Shown here: positions 37,125 through 49,299 of the stretch, piece by piece | Layout: the number at the start of each line of letters is the position of its first letter | Numbering within the stretch: the first letter of the stretch is position 1 | NCBI RefSeq assembly: GCF_035222375.1 | Contig: NW_026946363.1 | Coordinates: 2,356,001-2,420,000 of the forward strand | DNA: 64,000 nucleotides | Direction: 5' to 3' | DNA from: Podospora pseudocomata | Taxonomy: Eukaryota > Ascomycota > Sordariomycetes > Sordariales > Podosporaceae | Position numbers and translations under genes: made by a program | The notes under the pieces: generated by a model | Seen by the model: only the letters and a program-made list of their open reading frames with translations | What the model was told of the DNA's origin: nothing | Databases searched by the model: none

Positions 37125-39753
37125 TTACATCCACAACCTCGCCGTTCCATCCGCTCCGGCAGACACACACCACGGTTCTCTCGGGTGCCAGTCGATATCC
37201 ACGACACCCACTTGGTTGACAACCTTGTGACCCTTGAGTTGCTTGACTGGCACGATTGTAGGGCTTTCAAGCTGGTCATTGGGCACCTTGCCATAAAAGA
37301 TCTGCAACGTGCCGTCGTCACTGGCGTCTGCGAACAACGGAAGTCCACCCTTGTGGAACCGCACGGCGCGGATGGCCTTTGGATGGAATCTCATTGTCTT
37401 GTGTGGCCGGTTGGACAAGTCAAGGTCGTGCCAGAGCAACCGCCTATCGTAACTGCCGACAATCAAGTGATCGCCGCCAGAGTGAATGTCAAGTGACGAG
37501 ATCCTGTAAATTCGTTAGCGAGTCTCCTCTATCAGTTGGACGTTGGACAGCATACCATTTAGCACCAGGCTGGACAATCTTGACCAGCTCCACCTTCTGA
37601 AGATCATAGCACCGCACTGTGCGCATCGTCGCAACGAAGAAGAGTGGCTTCAGCGGGTGGAACACCACAGTCTGTGCAAGACCGTGGAGTTTCCGGAAAG
37701 GAATCTGGGTAAGGTGCTTGGACAAGGTGTGAATCGCCACAGAGCTGCGCTGGCCCTCGGGGGACACTGTCGCAAAGTGATCGCCTCTTCTGTGCCAGGT
37801 AATGACCTTGACAGCAGACCTGACTGTGACCCTGACAAGAACACCTGCGTCTTCAAGCTTGGTGCCAGGTCTGGCCCACTTGCCAGCAGGCTCCTTACCG
37901 GGAGCTGTGGCTGGTTGTTGACCGTTGGTTGCGTAGCCGAAGCCAGCAGCGAGAACATCACGGCTTGCCTGGTCAAGTGTAGGCGTGACGCTCGAATGTG
38001 GCGGAACCATCAAGAAGACATCCTCACCCGCAGAAGCAGCAAGGACAAAGGCATCCTTGGTTGGTCTCCAGCGGACGGTATAGACTGGGTCTTCACTGCT
38101 CAACTTCACAGACCATACTTGTCGACCGGTCAACAACTCCCATACGCGCACAGTGCCGTCACTGCCGCCTGTAGCCAAAGCCACACCGGTCTGTTGGTGG
38201 TCAGCATTTTGTCATCTGTGCCCACGTATAATTAGAGGAAAACTTACAGGGTCAATCGCGACACTTCTTACCGTGCCCTCGTGGCCGCGGAAGATGGTCT
38301 GGACAACGGTAGGGAATGGCTTCAACTCAGCAGGCGAGGGAAGCTTGGGAAGAAGCGAGTTCGGGTCAATGTTGAGCCTGTTTTTCCGCACACGGGGAGC
38401 AAGATAAAGGTCCATGCACCGTTCGAATCTCTCCTTGACCAAAGTGCCCCACGCAGGTACCTTGCGAAGAGAGTTGAACTTTTGAGGGAGGAACTCCTTC
38501 TCGCGGTCCTCAGGGTCAGTCTTCTCCCACTCTTCGCGTTCTTCCTTTGTTCTGTGAAACTATTAGTCTGTTTGCTTGGGAACAACGAATCTGACCGTCA
38601 CTTACGGCAAGTACTCCTCAGGAGGATTGTAACTCATTTCATAGCCAGGAGGTGGGAGCTTAGGCGCAGGAATGTGCATAGGATTTGGTGCCGCTGGCTC
38701 CTCATCTTGCCAAAGATCGAACTGAACCTCCTCCTTCTCTTCCTCCTCTCTTTCACGCTCCTCAGGAGGCTTGTAAGGAAGGATTCTGCCTTCGCGAATG
38801 GCGCGGACCAATTTCATCACCTGCTTAGCCTCGTTCTTGGATGGCAAGAAGCGCCTCTTGGGTTCGGGGGCCGCGCTGAGGGCTGTTTTGAGGTTAGCTA
38901 TGATTCAGTTTCACCAATTGACAGGCGTTTTCTTACGCATCGTTTCTTGCTTGGAAGTAAACCATTCGACGGTATCGGGATATGGGTCATAACCCTCGTC
39001 AGGAACAAGACCATGCCGGACACGACGGACCAGCTCCAGCTCCTCCTGTGTAAGATTGAGCGGGTTTCCGGTGTTGACGTCGGTCAAACCAGTCCAGCCC
39101 TTGGGGACCTCAATGGTATCGAGAAGACTTTGCAGCGCATCGCCAGTGGCTGGGCGCATAATTTTCTTGCCATTGATGTCGTAGCCGATGTGTGGGTAGC
39201 TGTCGTAGAAGCTGAGGGGGATGTTTCCTATCGTGTTAACGGGGCCTTGGGCATCTGAATCGTCGGAATCGTAGACTGGGTCGATTTCACTGTTGACGCC
39301 CCCGTATTAGCCCTCCATTTCGCATTCCCTAGGTTGCTGCTTTTCTACGTACTCGTAGACATATCTCTCTCCACCATTGGCGTCCTTCACAACTTTGTAA
39401 TTGCGGTCTTCCTCCTCTTGGTGCTTTGGCTTTGGGTCAACGCCCGGTTCCGTAATTTCAAGTTCCTCGGCATCCTTGCTGAGCTTCCCCATTTCATCAT
39501 CTGACGGAATGTCGTCGCTCAAGAGCGCATCGTCATCTCCCTCTTCCTCCTCCTCCTCGGCGTCCTCGCTACCTTCGCTGACCTCGCTTTCGCTGTCGAC
39601 ATCGTCGATTTCGTCGGACGGAATGTAGTCCTCTTCATCTTCGCTGGCCTCCAAAACACCGTCGAAAAGACCATTTGCGAGCTCGTCGTCAGACTCCGAG
39701 TCGGATTCCTCGTCCCTCGCCTTGCGCTTCTTTTCTACCGGTTTTGACTTCAT
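37125..39753 (-). CDS. erb1: Ribosome biogenesis protein Erb1 (BOP1)
   Basis: Nucleolar subunit of the Nop7-Erb1-Ytm1 (PeBoW) complex, needed for 27S pre-rRNA processing and 60S assembly. Exons: 39753-39353, 39289-38937, 38882-38606, 38551-38248, 38190-37556, 37503-37125, giving 782 residues. The N-terminus is basic then strongly acidic (Glu/Asp runs at about 45-80). Next come the BOP1NT region ([53 protein letters not shown]) and a C-terminal WD40 propeller with blocks such as [31 protein letters not shown] and [13 protein letters not shown] at the end. All five introns are 52-65 nt. Every junction restores the conserved family sequence. Confidence 0.95.
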
Positions 39754-40625
39754 TGTGCTGAAATTGACGGGTTAGGATGTCTGGACTGGTTACTGTCGCG
39801 CTGCAGCCGATGGCCCCAAAATTTCCATGGACAATCTTTTTTTTTAGCGGATTTCTGCCAATCTTTGGAGTTTTGGCGGGGCCCAGCTCGCTCACCGCTT
39901 TTGTGCCGAGAAGCTAACGTGATGCACTAGCCTGTCTGGGACAAGTCTTGAGTGAGCTCTTGAGAAACTGAAACCCCACCTCATCTGAACTTCTCGACTG
40001 CATCTCGAAGGGACTCGAATGTTGAACTCGAGATGAAATGTTTCGGCCCCAAGTCATACACTTGGGGCATGTGTTTTCGCGCCCGCGCCAATCACCAAAC
40101 ATGCCAGGATATGCATTCGAACGAGCAATCAGCCGTACTCCCACTGACTACGGACAGTGAAAAAGATCCCAGTTAAAGCAGCGTGAGTTACATGTGAACC
40201 TTGATAGCCAAAAGGCGAGTGCTGACAAATGATACACTCAAAGTGCGGCTCCCTTTATGTATATGACTGCAAGATAGGCCTCCCCTCCAATGACCTGCGG
40301 GAGCACGATTGAGCCGTTTTACTTTCACGGAACTTATGAGACGCATTTGGACGATCCTACGCGGGGAGGCTTGTGGTACGAATCCTTTATAGGTACCCCT
40401 CGGTTACGTGGATTCGGACAAACAGGCCATGTTGCCCTTCAGCTGATATCCCAACCAACCCGTCCTTTTTGTTTATGCTTACTTACGTTGACCGCCATCT
40501 TAAACTTTGCAACCTACCGTCCGACGGTTCGCGTCTGACTTCTAGAACGAGCAAGTTGTCAACTTAATTATCAATCAACCATCTGTCGATACATATCTAT
40601 AAGCGACACTCTGGGAGCCACAAAG
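39754..40625. promoter_or_regulatory. Divergent region ERB1 / Zn2Cys6 factor
   Basis: No gene seen. Four CTCGA motifs (39993, 40004, 40014, 40027) spaced 10-13 bp apart precede a hairpin with an 8-bp perfect stem (40046-40053 pairing with 40061-40068, 7-nt loop). Either gene could use them; no known factor is assigned. Confidence 0.5.
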
Positions 40626-42166
40626 ATGAGCACAAACACTGCCCGCAAGGCCGGCGAACAGCCAAAGCGTCGTGCCTGCGACGAATGCCGTATGCCGCCC
40701 TTGATGATCTTGCTTTGAGGATAGTCTTCTGACTCTCTACAGGAGGCCGAAAACTCGCCTGTTCCAAAGAAATCGATGGATGCGCTCGATGCAAGCGCGA
40801 AGGCATCAAATGCGTCTACTCGCCTCAGAAACCCATGGGAAGGCCGAGAAAACGAGCACATGTTAAGATTGACGCAATTGAAAACACTGAAACCAATGCT
40901 CAGAAAGACAAGCCAAATGTCGTTACCGCAGAGACTGCACCAGCCCTCCCAGCCCTCCCGGCGAACATCACCCCTATTCCACCTTTCAACCCCGACGACT
41001 TTGCACTTCCAGAGTTCGACCCAACCCTCGCCATGGATCTCGACTTCTCCTTCCTCGACATGAGCAACGCCGACCTCAACTTCATAGACATCATCGACCC
41101 CTCCACTCAATTCCCACCCAACCAGTATCTCCCCACCGACCCCCTCCCACAACACCTCAACCCATTACCCCCCATCGAGCCCATCAACAAAACCCCCGTA
41201 TCCGAGCCCCCAGGACAGTTCTTCGCCTTCGGCACCGACCTCGGACAGATCGACTTCAATTCTTCCGTCTGCCAACAACCCCCCACCAGCCAAGCACCCG
41301 AGATCTCCCAAGAAGACGTCGCCGAAATCTTCTCCATCCCCAACAACATCCCCACCATCCCCGACGATTGTTCCATCCCCAGTCTTTCCCCGGGAGGGAG
41401 CTCTTCCTCATCCTCCTCCTCCCCCAGCGCCGACCCTCATTCCAACGACCCCCCAACATGCAGCTGCCTAGCCTCGCTGTACCTAGCAATGGAATCAGTA
41501 AAAGTCCTCCCCAAATCCATCTCCCGCGCCATGCGCATCACCCGAGCGGCCTCCCGAACAGCTCACGACTCCATCCTCTGCAAAGTCTGCAGCGACGTCC
41601 CCTTGTTCAACCCGGATAACCCGGGCACGTTGGCCAAGCCGCCGATGGTGTCGCTTCAGTCGCTCATGATGCTCGGGGCTCTGCTTCCATCCCTCTCGAA
41701 CGCGTACATGAGGATATTGACAATGGTTGATCAGGAGGCTGCTGCTGCTGACAGGGAAAGGCGGAAGATTGTGTTTACGCTTTCCGAGTATGGGGGTTTG
41801 TGGGGGACGTTGGCCGAGCAGGAGCCTTACCAGTGCGGGGCGGCGGAGAAGCTGGAGGGGAGGGTGATGGAGGCGGGATTGTGGAGGTTGACGGTTAGGG
41901 CACTGCTCAAGATTGATGTTTATGGGGTGCAGAATGTGGAGTGTAGGGATGTGAGGATGTTGGGGTTGAAGGATATTATTGGGATGATGGAGGAGAGGTC
42001 GAGGAGGAGGCATAGGTTGATGGATGAGTTGGTCGAACGGGGGGTGGTGGGGAGGATGAGGGGGTATGTAAAGTTGGGGGATGGGGAGGTGGGGGGGGAG
42101 CAGCCGACTTGTTTGAGGATTATTGATATTGCTAAGAGGAGTATGGAGGAGTTGATTATTCCTTAG
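40626..42166 (+). CDS. Zn2Cys6 binuclear cluster transcription factor
   Basis: Fungal-type DNA-binding regulator, nuclear. Exons 40626-40689 and 40743-42166 give 495 residues. The cluster is complete, CX2CX6CX6CX2CX6C, with Cys at 18, 21, 28, 35, 38 and 45, followed by the basic GRPRKRAH linker. The only intron falls directly after the second Cys. The middle is acidic, Pro-rich and poly-Ser, a likely activation region. The C-terminal 170 residues carry a Cys/Leu-rich helical block (CSCLASLYLAMESVKVLP, CKVC) like that of AflR-class regulators. Third positions switch from C to G near 41630. No metabolic cluster lies beside it, so its targets are unknown. Confidence 0.9.
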
Positions 42167-43810
42167 GTGGGTGGGGGGGTGGTTGATTGATATGGGAAGG
42201 AGGGGGAAAGGCAAGAGGTTAGAGGGCCGCAATGTCGACCGACTATCTCGAGGATGGCTTCAACATGGAGGCAACAGGCTAGAAGATTACTTGGGTGGAT
42301 CAAGGGGGGCAAAACGAGCCACGAGATGACAAATACGGTGGACTACAGGACAACGCTGTGTTTACAGTTGGATTCAACATGTTGATATCACAAAGACTGT
42401 TTAGGATGGAGGACTGGGATGCACGGGAGACATTAAAGCAGGGGGCTCCCTGCTGGGCAGGTGCTGTGGTGCTCAACGAACTTGAAGGCGTTCCGGACAG
42501 GATGTTTGCTTTTTACCCATTGGGAGTTACTGTATAATAATATACCGTAGTCTTTGTTTATCAGATACCAACAGCCACAACTCCATACACACCAGCCAAC
42601 CACCACTCACTCCTGTCCTTGACCATTCGCCATCCGGCCCTCCACTCTTCCACCCCACCCTTCCTAACCCCATTTTCCTTGTTCTCTCTTTCGCACCTCG
42701 TCAAGGCAGAACACGGCTCGTCGCAGTCGTTAAGCGCGTCCTTGGCTGACTTACAGTGTTTGCGGGGGAGAACCTCGCAGGTTGGAACACAGTTTCGAAC
42801 AAAAGATATAATCATCTCATCCGCTGCAGATTACGGTAGAAGAAGGGTCTGATAACGAGTTTCTGATGATTATGAACATTATAAAAATCCCAAGAGGGCG
42901 TTTTTTTTTCGTGGCTGGCCTTTGCAGATAGGTTCTGTGGGCAGCGAGCTTTTCTGTGGTTTTTGCTGCTGGTTGGGGGTCGTACCTTATGCCTCCCTTC
43001 TTTTTTTAACTGCATCTCCTCACCCCAAACTAACCCCAAAGCAGCCACCCATCACAACAACCACCCCCCCCCCCCTCATACCCCAACCAATTCCTAACCC
43101 AAAATACTGGTGATTTGTCCGCAGCGCACTTTGGGGGGGTCACGGACGTATATTAAGCTGCCAAAAGCTTAGGATTCGAGTCTCTGTTGCAGCACAATTC
43201 TTCTTCTTCACCTTGTGAACCGTTTCATGATCCACAAGAACCAAGCGGAGAATATGCGGCAATATGAGGACTATGACACACCAGAGTGTCAAAAAACAGA
43301 GTGTTTAAAAACCGACGTAAACAGGTTTTTCGTAATCAGCTACCTGGCCAGTAGTTGGTGAGCTTTTATATGTGTCGCTCTCTTTTGCATTATTCAGGTG
43401 AATAGAAACATTTGAATTTCAACCACGTCAACTAACAACTCAAAATTGACACCAACCTACGAAAACACATGTTTGCTGTTCCTAAAACCATCAAGAATTT
43501 TCTACATGTCAACAACCCTCAAATGAGAAGAGAAACCGGATAATAGATAAAAATGATGGATGAAGCTACGCCGGTAACATGATTTGCCTGGCCATTTGCA
43601 TCTGCCCTAGCTTTGACCAACTTGACGCCCTCCTCTCGGTTCCCTTTGCTTGTCCTTCCCCCCGTCCTTAACACCATCCTTGGGCCAGTTCATCTCTTCC
43701 TCTTTTTGGTATCCTGTGTGCGCTGTGTTCTCATAATTTGTTGTTTTGTATGCGAGAGATGCAATGAATCACGCAGTGTAATTTCAATGACAAGACATTT
43801 CGCAATGTAT
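42167..43810. other. Intergenic, Zn2Cys6 factor to ERV29
   Basis: One doubtful small open frame (42561-42815, listed separately). Otherwise no gene; a C-run lies at 43064-43075 and AT-rich DNA at 43250-43600 next to the ERV29 3' end. Confidence 0.5.
42561..42815 (-). CDS. Possible small cysteine-rich protein, 84 residues
   Basis: Open frame from ATG to stop with six cysteines in the first 45 residues, spaced CX3CX7CX9CX3CX6C. There is no signal peptide and the second half is Glu/Arg/Trp-rich. The single CX9C spacing faintly recalls mitochondrial intermembrane-space CHCH proteins, but the second half of that motif is missing. No family recognised; it may be chance. Confidence 0.25.
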   Translation of the reverse strand: MIISFVRNCVPTCEVLPRKHCKSAKDALNDCDEPCSALTRCERENKENGVRKGGVEEWRAGWRMVKDRSEWWLAGVYGVVAVGI

Positions 43811-44924
43811 CTAGTACACCTTCTTCTTCTCGTCGATGCTGAACTGGCCGGGGCCGCTGTTGACCAGCAGGAGGAGACCACCGACAATGGAGAGAATCTG
43901 GAAGAAATCGTACTTGGCGAAGTCCTTGTGGGGGTGGTGCTCGTGGAGCTGTTCAATGGGGTTAGCGACTGGCATTTTTTGCTGACTCGGAGAAAAACTC
44001 ACAGTCCAGAAGTTGTTCACAATCACGTTGAACACGCTGAGAATGACGACCAACAAGGTGGCGCTGAACTTGGCCTTGAAACCAACAACAACCATCACGC
44101 AGGCGGCCAGGCCCAACAAGCTGACAATGATGCGGAGAACGGACCACTCGCCAGAGAAAACGAAGCCGATGAAGAGGAAGATGAGCAGAACACGACCGGC
44201 GAGCTGGAAGTACATCTTGCGGTCCTTCTCCTCGAGCTGGGGAAGTCCGGCAAAGGCCTTGGTCTTGCGCACCCACGAGTCGGAGAGAACCATCAGGAGA
44301 CCACCCATGACCGACAGGTTACGCAGGAAGAAGTTGAGGTCAAAGATGAGACCGTACCCGAGAGCCTGCGTGACAACTACACCCATAAGACCGCAGACGG
44401 CATACTCGGAATGCCGGCGGATGATAACGAGGGTTGAGCAGATGGCCATGACGATAACGTTGGCGATCAGGAAGAGGTGGGTGAGACCGGAGGGAACTAA
44501 AAGACAAGGGTGTCAGTCCTATTGTCGCGAAGCGCATTGCACAAGAGTTCCCTAGAGCCACGTACTGTGACGGTAGTCATGGAGGTAAAGAAGCTGGTCG
44601 CTCCATTGTGTTATTATTCTGAGAGCGTCTTCAATAAAGGTCACGACAATGAGGAAGCGGCCAATGGCGGGAAGGAAGCTATTCAGGACCGAGGTTAGCG
44701 ATCAAGCCCAGACCCGACGGGAGAAGCCCTCCATATCCGGAGTAGCAATTGACTGCGACATACGGCTTGATAGGCTCGCTGAGGGTATCCAAAAGATCCT
44801 CAATCTTGCTGGTCTGCTGGCGGATGGTGTCCAGAGGACTCTGTTCCACCCTCTGATCGATGTCTCCGCCAAAGGGCGCCGGCGCGCCGATGCCGTAGCT
44901 GCCCTGTCCTCGCAATTGCGCCAT
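43811..44924 (-). CDS. erv29: ER cargo receptor Erv29 / SURF4
   Basis: Multi-span membrane protein that loads soluble secretory proteins into COPII vesicles at the ER. Exons: 44924-44764, 44678-44566, 44496-44003, 43948-43811, giving 301 residues. After a polar 50-residue N-terminus come FLPAIGRFLIVVTFIEDALR and the family core LRIITQWSDQLLYLHDYRH, then about six hydrophobic segments including GRVLLIFLFIGFVFSGEW and FQILSIVGGLLLLVNSGPG. The C-terminus ends KKVY, a KKXX COPI retrieval signal usual for SURF4 proteins. The donor of intron 1 is placed at GTATGT (44763), because only that choice keeps phase into the FLPAIGR exon. Confidence 0.95.
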
Positions 44925-47900
44925 TGAGACCGTGTCGGCGGGGGTTACTGGGAATAATGGTCGGGTCAGGCGATCGCAGTCCTGCTGGTAACAATCCGGT
45001 TGTTGCGAAGGTGAAGTTGTGACGGGAACACCTTTGGATTTAAGGAGGGGTCCGCTGGGATTAGCTTTCGTGTGCAGCTTCGGGTGGATGTCGGCTTGGG
45101 CGACAGGGAAGACGGGGATATGGAAAAGATGAAGAGTGCGCCCAGGCAGAAGAGGAAGGATCACGGCAAGCTAATTCACTACCGGGTGTTGCGAGCGAGA
45201 CGCTTGTGCTGGGGTTGGTTTGTTGGAGTGGTGAGATTTTGAGGTTCTGAGCTCGGATGGGTCTATCTACAACTGTGTCCTTAACCAAACGTCAACCCAC
45301 GGCCGCCGCAAGGAAAGGGCGAGGATCGTGGGTGGGAGGCGTAGTGGGGCCGTACCCCGGGCTTAGCCGCTACAAGTCGACGGTTCATCCCTGAGCCGTG
45401 CTGAACGCTAGGCTTCAGGTACCCTCTAACAGGAGCTACCTCCCCAGCCCCGCTCCAGGAGTTGTTTCGCCAGTGGCCAGATCGAACAAAACACCCGAGG
45501 CCGAAAGAAACCACCGCCTCGACCAGTACGCTTGTTTCTTTTATTCTTCTGTGGGTTTATTTCAACTCTCCGAGAGAATGCTAATTGTATCAAACGGAGC
45601 TAGGCATCTGTTCGGAACCCGCAGCTTCGGGCACCCAGCAAAGATGGACGTCATCGATTCTATCGGACAGCTTCAACTCACACATTCCTCAAGGCACTCA
45701 CTCACTCCCAAGACGTGATGCTATCAAATGGATTGAGTACCTGCCACTTCCGAGTAGCAGTTTATCTGGCCACACTTCCGCCGTATGTGTCCTGGGCGGA
45801 CGGCTAAGTATGGATCCATTGCTCCAAAGCCCGCAGGTGATGCGGGGGAGGTGCAGTAAAGGGTAGGTATCCTTCCGGGCGGAGACCTCGGGTCGGCCCA
45901 CCGTTTCCGGCCTTCTTCGGAGGGTATAGCTCGGGTCCGTTCCTGGGTACCGGCTACCTAGCGCTGTTGCTCTAGATAAACTGCATCTCCAGCCACCATA
46001 TCCATTCTATAATATTCCTTGAGAATTGGTTGCTGACCTGTCTGGACACTTCCCTCAATCAACTGGTTGCGAGTCTCAGAGACGTGCTCAAGCGGCTGGC
46101 TTTGACCTCGGTCAAGACAAAGAGCAACATTTCATTGTGTTCTTCTATGCTGATCGTTTTTGTTTCGCAGAAAACTTTTCATAAGAGAAAAGAGCAAATT
46201 GAACTACAAGCGACGGCAAGCCTGAGCGTAGAAGCTTACTCACAGAGAGAAGGACTAGTCAAATCCTGTCATTGTGTTCGGGTTTGGGTCGAGGCTTTAT
46301 CTTTTTTGACAAGCAGTCAACACTGATTGGCCCCTCCCTTTCTTGTCAAAGATCAAAATCTTCAACGACCCAGCACAGAGACCCGGGCTTCTGCCAAGTA
46401 ACATGAAACATCTACTACCGAACAGGCCGCCCCGAGCCACCGGTATCTTTTCCCCTCATCGGACCGAGTCCCTTGACCTCTCCTTGTCTCCCATGTGGCA
46501 ACGGCGAAGCCGCGCAAAGGAAGCAGCTCAACTTTCCACGCGTGATCTTCAAGACAATCGCCGACAAATCCTGCCAACTTGATGACCTGCCAGGAGGGAG
46601 GCAAGATCTGATGTCAGTGAAACAGACCAAAAAGAGATCAAAGTAACACGAACCACAGTCCAGACAATATGCCCAACTTATACACCAGATCATCCTTCAA
46701 GAATAAGCGCCCATATCAAGTGTTGGCCACATAGTCTAATAGAAACGAAACATGATTGTGCCATGACCACACAGCTACCGGGACTGAATTCCGTCGGGAA
46801 ACAAGAACATCAGGCTTACCACGCCGTTGAAACGAGGTCTGACTTGACCCCCAAAATAATCTGTAGCCAACCAGAGGGTAAGACTACCACACCAAAGTCC
46901 CGTTTAGGAAGGCCGAGATGGGAGTGGGGGAAGTCCAGTACACACACCTCACCTCCATCAGAAAGACAGAATAAAAACGCCTCACCCGTGATGTGAAAAG
47001 TGGGAGAGAGGCGAGCCCGTTCGCCCGTCAACTTTACATATGCAAATCATCGTGCTCCTGTGTCTTCAGCGAACACATCTAAACAGGTTACGTACTCACC
47101 TCTCAAGTTAGGTGTATGCTAGCGAAAGCCAAGAGCTCTTGATTAAAAGCTCAGGTACAACCGTTAGTTACTAGCTGAATAACCAAAATCCCACCTAAAT
47201 AGCCTGATAGACTTGCAGTGCTTGCTTACACACACATCCCCAGAAATAGCCCCCCCCCCTCCCTTGCTCCACTTTGGCCAAACTCCCCAGATTTCTGGTT
47301 TGAGAAGATCAATAAGCGATTCAGCGCGGCTATTTCCATCTTCTGGAGGGTAAATGTGCCGTATTGGCACTTATATGATCACGCAACTAGACATCCAGAT
47401 ACGCACACTCCCAGCTGATGTACGCTCGGCAGTGCTGGGCTCTGCCATCCCAGATACAACCTCGCAAAGGCCTGATCAGCGACCCTCCTCCCACATCCCA
47501 CCTCGTTTGCCTCCCGCATCCCACTGGCTTGGGCCAACAGCCGGGTCGGATTGCAAGGTACGGGCTTCATCTCAATTTGTTTCGTCAATGTACCTCATCG
47601 TCACGAGATGAGAATAGCTCGCTCGTCAGGGGTCAGCATCTTTGACGGCCCATTCGGCTTGCCTCATATTTTACAGCTCAAGCAGCTCATCCAACGATGT
47701 GATGGTCGTGTAAATTTGAACTCATGTAATTCGAAGACTCGAGAGTCATCACGGTGTATCAAGCATGTAGTAACCAAACACCTGGAATTTACATCCAAGC
47801 CCCTAGCATAAAATCATAACCAAGGACGCCAAACCCATGTCTCAGTCCCCACCTTTCCCTTCCAGTGGTATCTACCCACCTACCCAAGATTATATACCAA

Positions 47901-47942
47901 GCAAAAAAAAAAAAAAAAAAAAAATGAAAAAAAAACACATTC
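44925..47942. other. Gene-poor stretch of 3.0 kb
   Basis: No supported gene; short open frames only. Contains a C-run at 47250-47259 and a run of 22 A at 47903-47924 beside the 3' end of the cupredoxin gene. I looked for tRNA A/B boxes and the dispersed 5S rRNA pattern of sordariomycetes and saw neither. Confidence 0.5.
47903..47924 (+). repeat. 22-nt A homopolymer
   Basis: Uninterrupted run of 22 A followed by tg and nine more A. It reads as poly-U in the 3' UTR of the cupredoxin-domain gene, 19 bp past its stop. Confidence 0.95.
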
Positions 47943-49299
47943 TTACTTCCTCCCCCAAGTATCCCCCTCAGGATACCTCGGCGGCGGGCTCCCCGTCACC
48001 CCCTGGCCACCGCCACTATCCAACTCAGCAGGCGCCTGCATCGGCACCGGCGGCGGCGGCGGTGGTGTATATCCAAAAGGAGGTAGATACCCCGGCTGCG
48101 GACTCGCATGCGCAGAACTACATCTCCTTGTTAGCAACCAACCCGTCTCTCACCACATCAACACTCGAGAGAAATACTCACCGATGCCCAAGCCCATTAC
48201 TCCCCTCACTAAACCCCGTATGCTGCTGACTGACATAACCCGGGTGCGCACTCCCCGGCGGGCTGCTCCCCATCCCAGCATGGTATCCTCCCCCTCCACC
48301 GACAACCGGACTCCCATGTTGTCCAAACTGCCCATAACCCCCCCCATCACCAAACCCAGGAACGGTACCACCCCCCCCCGGACTCTTCGGATTATAACTA
48401 GCAGCCTCAGCCATACTATTCCCCCTCCCCGCCCCAGCAAAGCTCTTCCGATAAGCCTTATCAAACCCACCCCTCCTCCCACACAAGTACAGTAACACGG
48501 CCGCCAGTACCACAACCGCCGCAGCCCCAATCGCAATCCCCGCTATCGCTCCCGGCGCCAGCCCCCCTCCCCCATTCTCGTTGTCGTTATCGCCACTAGG
48601 AACAGGACTCGCCGTCGGACCAATCTTAGCACTCTCAGTAGGAAACGGCTCCCCCGGCTCCAACTGGAGCTTAGCCTGACTGGCCAAAGCAAGCTGGGCG
48701 TCAAACGTGGCCGTGGAATTCGGGTTTATGACTCCGATCATCTGCCAGTCGGTGCAAGAGTTTGGAGCGGCGCAGTAGAAGAATATGGGGAGGGTGTCGT
48801 TTACGCGGACTTCGTAGGAGGGGGGCTATACAAAAAGGGGGTTAGGACAAGATGGGGGATGTAGAGGGGAGGGGTGAAACATACCGGATTGAGAATAGCC
48901 TGCGGATTAAACACCCCCGTCCAGAACCCTTCCGTGTTTCCGTTTACGTATTCGTAGGGTATGCACGGGAAGCCGAATTCTGCTCGGGAGACGCGGTGGC
49001 CGCCGGGGTAGAAGTTGAACTCTGCAGAGATAACAGCGTTAGTATATTGTTTGAAGAAGGGAGAGGGGGAACGGACTGATGATATCCCCAACATTGGCAG
49101 TTGTTTCCTTTGGTGTAAAGGCGTGCCCCTCAAGACCGACAGCTATTGTTCTTGTTGCTGGGGGGGTTGAAGACGAAGACAGATCGGAAGCTGTTGGTGT
49201 CGGGGTTGGGACGACTGATGATGTGCTCAAATAGGTCAACTGAGCCATTGCTGTGGTTGAGAACGCAGCCAAAAGGCTGAGAGTATGTAAAAAAACCAT
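47943..49299 (-). CDS. Cupredoxin-domain, Ser-rich single-pass surface protein
   Basis: Predicted extracellular cupredoxin fold with one membrane anchor, a common fungal surface layout of unknown function. Exons: 49299-49077, 49021-48885, 48825-48182, 48117-47943, giving 392 residues. A signal peptide (MVFLHTLSLLAAFSTTAMA) is followed by a Ser/Thr/Pro linker, a cupredoxin domain (about 55-185: HAFTPKETTANVGDIIKFNF, GGHRVSRAEFGFPC, FFYCAAPNSCTDWQMIGVIN), and a transmembrane helix (GAIAGIAIGAAAVVVLAAVL). The cytoplasmic tail is Gly/Pro-rich. One His, one Cys and one Met of a copper site can be proposed, but the position where relatives often have a second His (after CAAPN) is Ser, so copper binding is doubtful. 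Confidence 0.85.

Noticed and set aside
43150-43195. tRNA-like B box (gattcgagtc)
   Set aside because: The T-arm does not pair and no A box or acceptor stem fits around it.
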